From positions 1 through 14,424 of the forward strand of contig JBFICP010000067.1 in the NCBI GenBank assembly GCA_041581935.1: a DNA stretch of 14,424 bases, read 5' to 3'. This document shows, piece by piece, positions 13,412 to 14,424 of this stretch. Numbering within the stretch: the stretch's first letter is position 1; every line of letters starts with the position of its first letter. The translations under genes and the position numbers were made by a program. Origin of the DNA: JAABYT01 sp041581935. GTDB lineage: Bacteria; Pseudomonadota; Gammaproteobacteria; HK1. The notes beneath the pieces are model-generated. The model was not told the origin of the DNA and made no database searches. It saw only the letters and a list, made by a program, of their open reading frames with translations.

Positions 13412-14424
13412 ATGGTGGCGACGTACGCCAGAAATGCGCTGGGTAGAGGCCGGCTTGCGGTAGCCGTTGTTCTACTGTGGGCCCATTTCGCGTGGGCGCA
13501 AACTACCTCGCAGCCCGTAGAACGCATTCGACTCGACCCGGCCGACGAGCAAGAAACGAGTACCGGCATCGTAAACACGGAGCAATCGGGCTTGAGCGTC
13601 CAGCCCGGAGAGGCATGGAACAAGCCCGCTACGGTCGGTGGCATCAATGGGCAGCTCTCAACGGGCATCGGCTACGACGCCAACGTATTTCGCACCGAAA
13701 GGGATATCCGCAACGACTTTTTTTGGTCTCTGCAGCCGGCTGGCTACCTCAATGGCTTTTTCGGTAAACACAGCTATCTGCTGGGCTACGAAGGCGACTA
13801 TGCAAAATACTTCGAGTTCAGCACCGAGGATTTCTACGACCATCGCGTTCTCGGAAATACCCGCCTGGATCTGACCCGCAAGATCGATCTGCTTTTCGAA
13901 GCCCACTATTGGTGGGGACACGACCCCCGCGGCAGTCCCGGCAATCGCGTCTTTGTCGTGGGAAATTTGGATCGCTGGCAGGACTACCTCGCCAAGACCG
14001 AGCTGGTGATCGGCCGCGAGATCAGTCGCGCGCAGATCATTCCCTCGTTGGAGCTGTCGGGCAGGCGGTATACGAACAACGATCAGTCCATTCGCGACTT
14101 CGATACTCACGCGGCGCGAGTGCGGGGGCGCTGGCGATTCACGTCGCGCCTGTACGGCTTGGTCGAAGGCGGCTTTGCCAACATCGACCACCTGGATTCC
14201 AGGAATACGCTCGACAGGACGGAGACCGAGTTCCTGCTGGGAGTCGGTTGGCAGGCAACCGCCAAGACCTCCGGCGAGGCCCTTTTCGGAATACTCTATC
14301 GCAACTTCAAAGAACCGGTGCAGACCACCAGCGAGAATCCCACCTGGAATATTCGCGTCCATTGGGAACCCGAGACCTACAGCAAATTGACGGCCTTTAC
14401 AGAGCGGGCCTCAGAAGAGAACGC
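13412..14424 (+). CDS. Outer-membrane beta-barrel protein, exopolysaccharide-operon type, 3'-truncated
   Basis: The frame is open from ATG 13412 to the right edge (337 codons visible, no stop). The N terminus is a clear signal peptide: basic start, hydrophobic LAVAVVLLWAHFAWA, likely cleavage after Ala29 before Gln30. A polar segment follows to about 75, then alternating amphipathic strands rich in Tyr, Trp, Phe and Gly separated by polar turns (INGQLSTGIGYDANVFR, SYLLGYEGDYAKYFEF, RLDLTRKIDLLFEAHYWW, SRLYGLVEGGFANIDH, EALFGILYRNF). This is the pattern of barrel proteins encoded in exopolysaccharide clusters (EpsL or BBP2-like families, from memory), which may aid glycan export. The exact family is not certain. 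The ribosome site is weak (GAAG at 13402-13405); a TTG at 13400 is an alternative start. Its position after the FecR-like gene and near the sugar cassette fits a surface-glycan locus continuing to the right. Confidence 0.75.
   Translation, partial: MVATYARNALGRGRLAVAVVLLWAHFAWAQTTSQPVERIRLDPADEQETSTGIVNTEQSGLSVQPGEAWNKPATVGGINGQLSTGIGYDANVFRTERDIRNDFFWSLQPAGYLNGFFGKHSYLLGYEGDYAKYFEFSTEDFYDHRVLGNTRLDLTRKIDLLFEAHYWWGHDPRGSPGNRVFVVGNLDRWQDYLAKTELVIGREISRAQIIPSLELSGRRYTNNDQSIRDFDTHAARVRGRWRFTSRLYGLVEGGFANIDHLDSRNTLDRTETEFLLGVGWQATAKTSGEALFGILYRNFKEPVQTTSENPTWNIRVHWEPETYSKLTAFTERASEEN

Noticed and set aside
13658..14362. 234-codon minus-strand frame opposite the barrel gene
   Set aside because: The plus frame has a signal peptide and a barrel strand pattern; the minus frame shows neither a motif nor a plausible start.

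Overview
The window is GC-rich (well above 60% by eye) and gene-dense. It looks like a chromosomal piece from a gammaproteobacterium or close relative: bacterial ThrS, a NadC/AmpD neighbourhood like the one in enterobacteria and pseudomonads, and an E. coli-type CodA. No transposase, integrase, tRNA, rRNA or CRISPR array was found. All assignments come from reading motifs by eye and from memory of the families; no database search was run.

Layout, left to right. (1) 1-1716, plus: thrS, missing its 5' end. (2) 1763-5949, minus: a tight two-gene unit. A 962-residue protein (two cyclic-nucleotide-binding-like domains, a rhodanese domain, a Pro/Ala-rich linker and about 500 residues of coiled coil) is followed 8 bases later by a CodA-type cytosine deaminase. 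(3) 5950-6387: a 438-base divergent gap. (4) 6388-9572, plus: a nucleotide-sugar cassette of UDP-glucuronate decarboxylase (UDP-xylose), GDP-mannose 4,6-dehydratase and GDP-L-fucose synthase. (5) 9624-11047, minus: nadC and, upstream of it, a membrane-anchored retropepsin-like aspartic protease. (6) 11181-11747, plus: ampD, apparently starting at a CTG codon. (7) 11908-13023, plus: a signal-anchored FecR-domain-like protein with a Pro-rich tail. (8) 13024-13411: a 388-base gap with hairpins and a good sigma70-like promoter that implies a leader of about 250 nt. (9) 13412 to the right edge, plus: an outer-membrane beta-barrel protein with a signal peptide, resembling barrels of exopolysaccharide operons and running off the window.

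How the parts fit. The sugar cassette makes UDP-xylose and GDP-fucose. The FecR-like protein and the barrel at the right edge suggest that an exopolysaccharide or other surface-glycan locus continues beyond the window (inference). The nadC-protease-ampD block is housekeeping (NAD synthesis and murein recycling). The most unusual single protein is the cNMP-cNMP-rhodanese-coiled-coil fusion. The most unusual small-scale signals are a short REP-like motif that supplies the stop codon of two genes and recurs in degenerate form upstream of the FecR-like gene, the probable CTG start of ampD, and the structured long leader of the barrel gene. I see no clear evidence of a wholly new defence or mobile system here.
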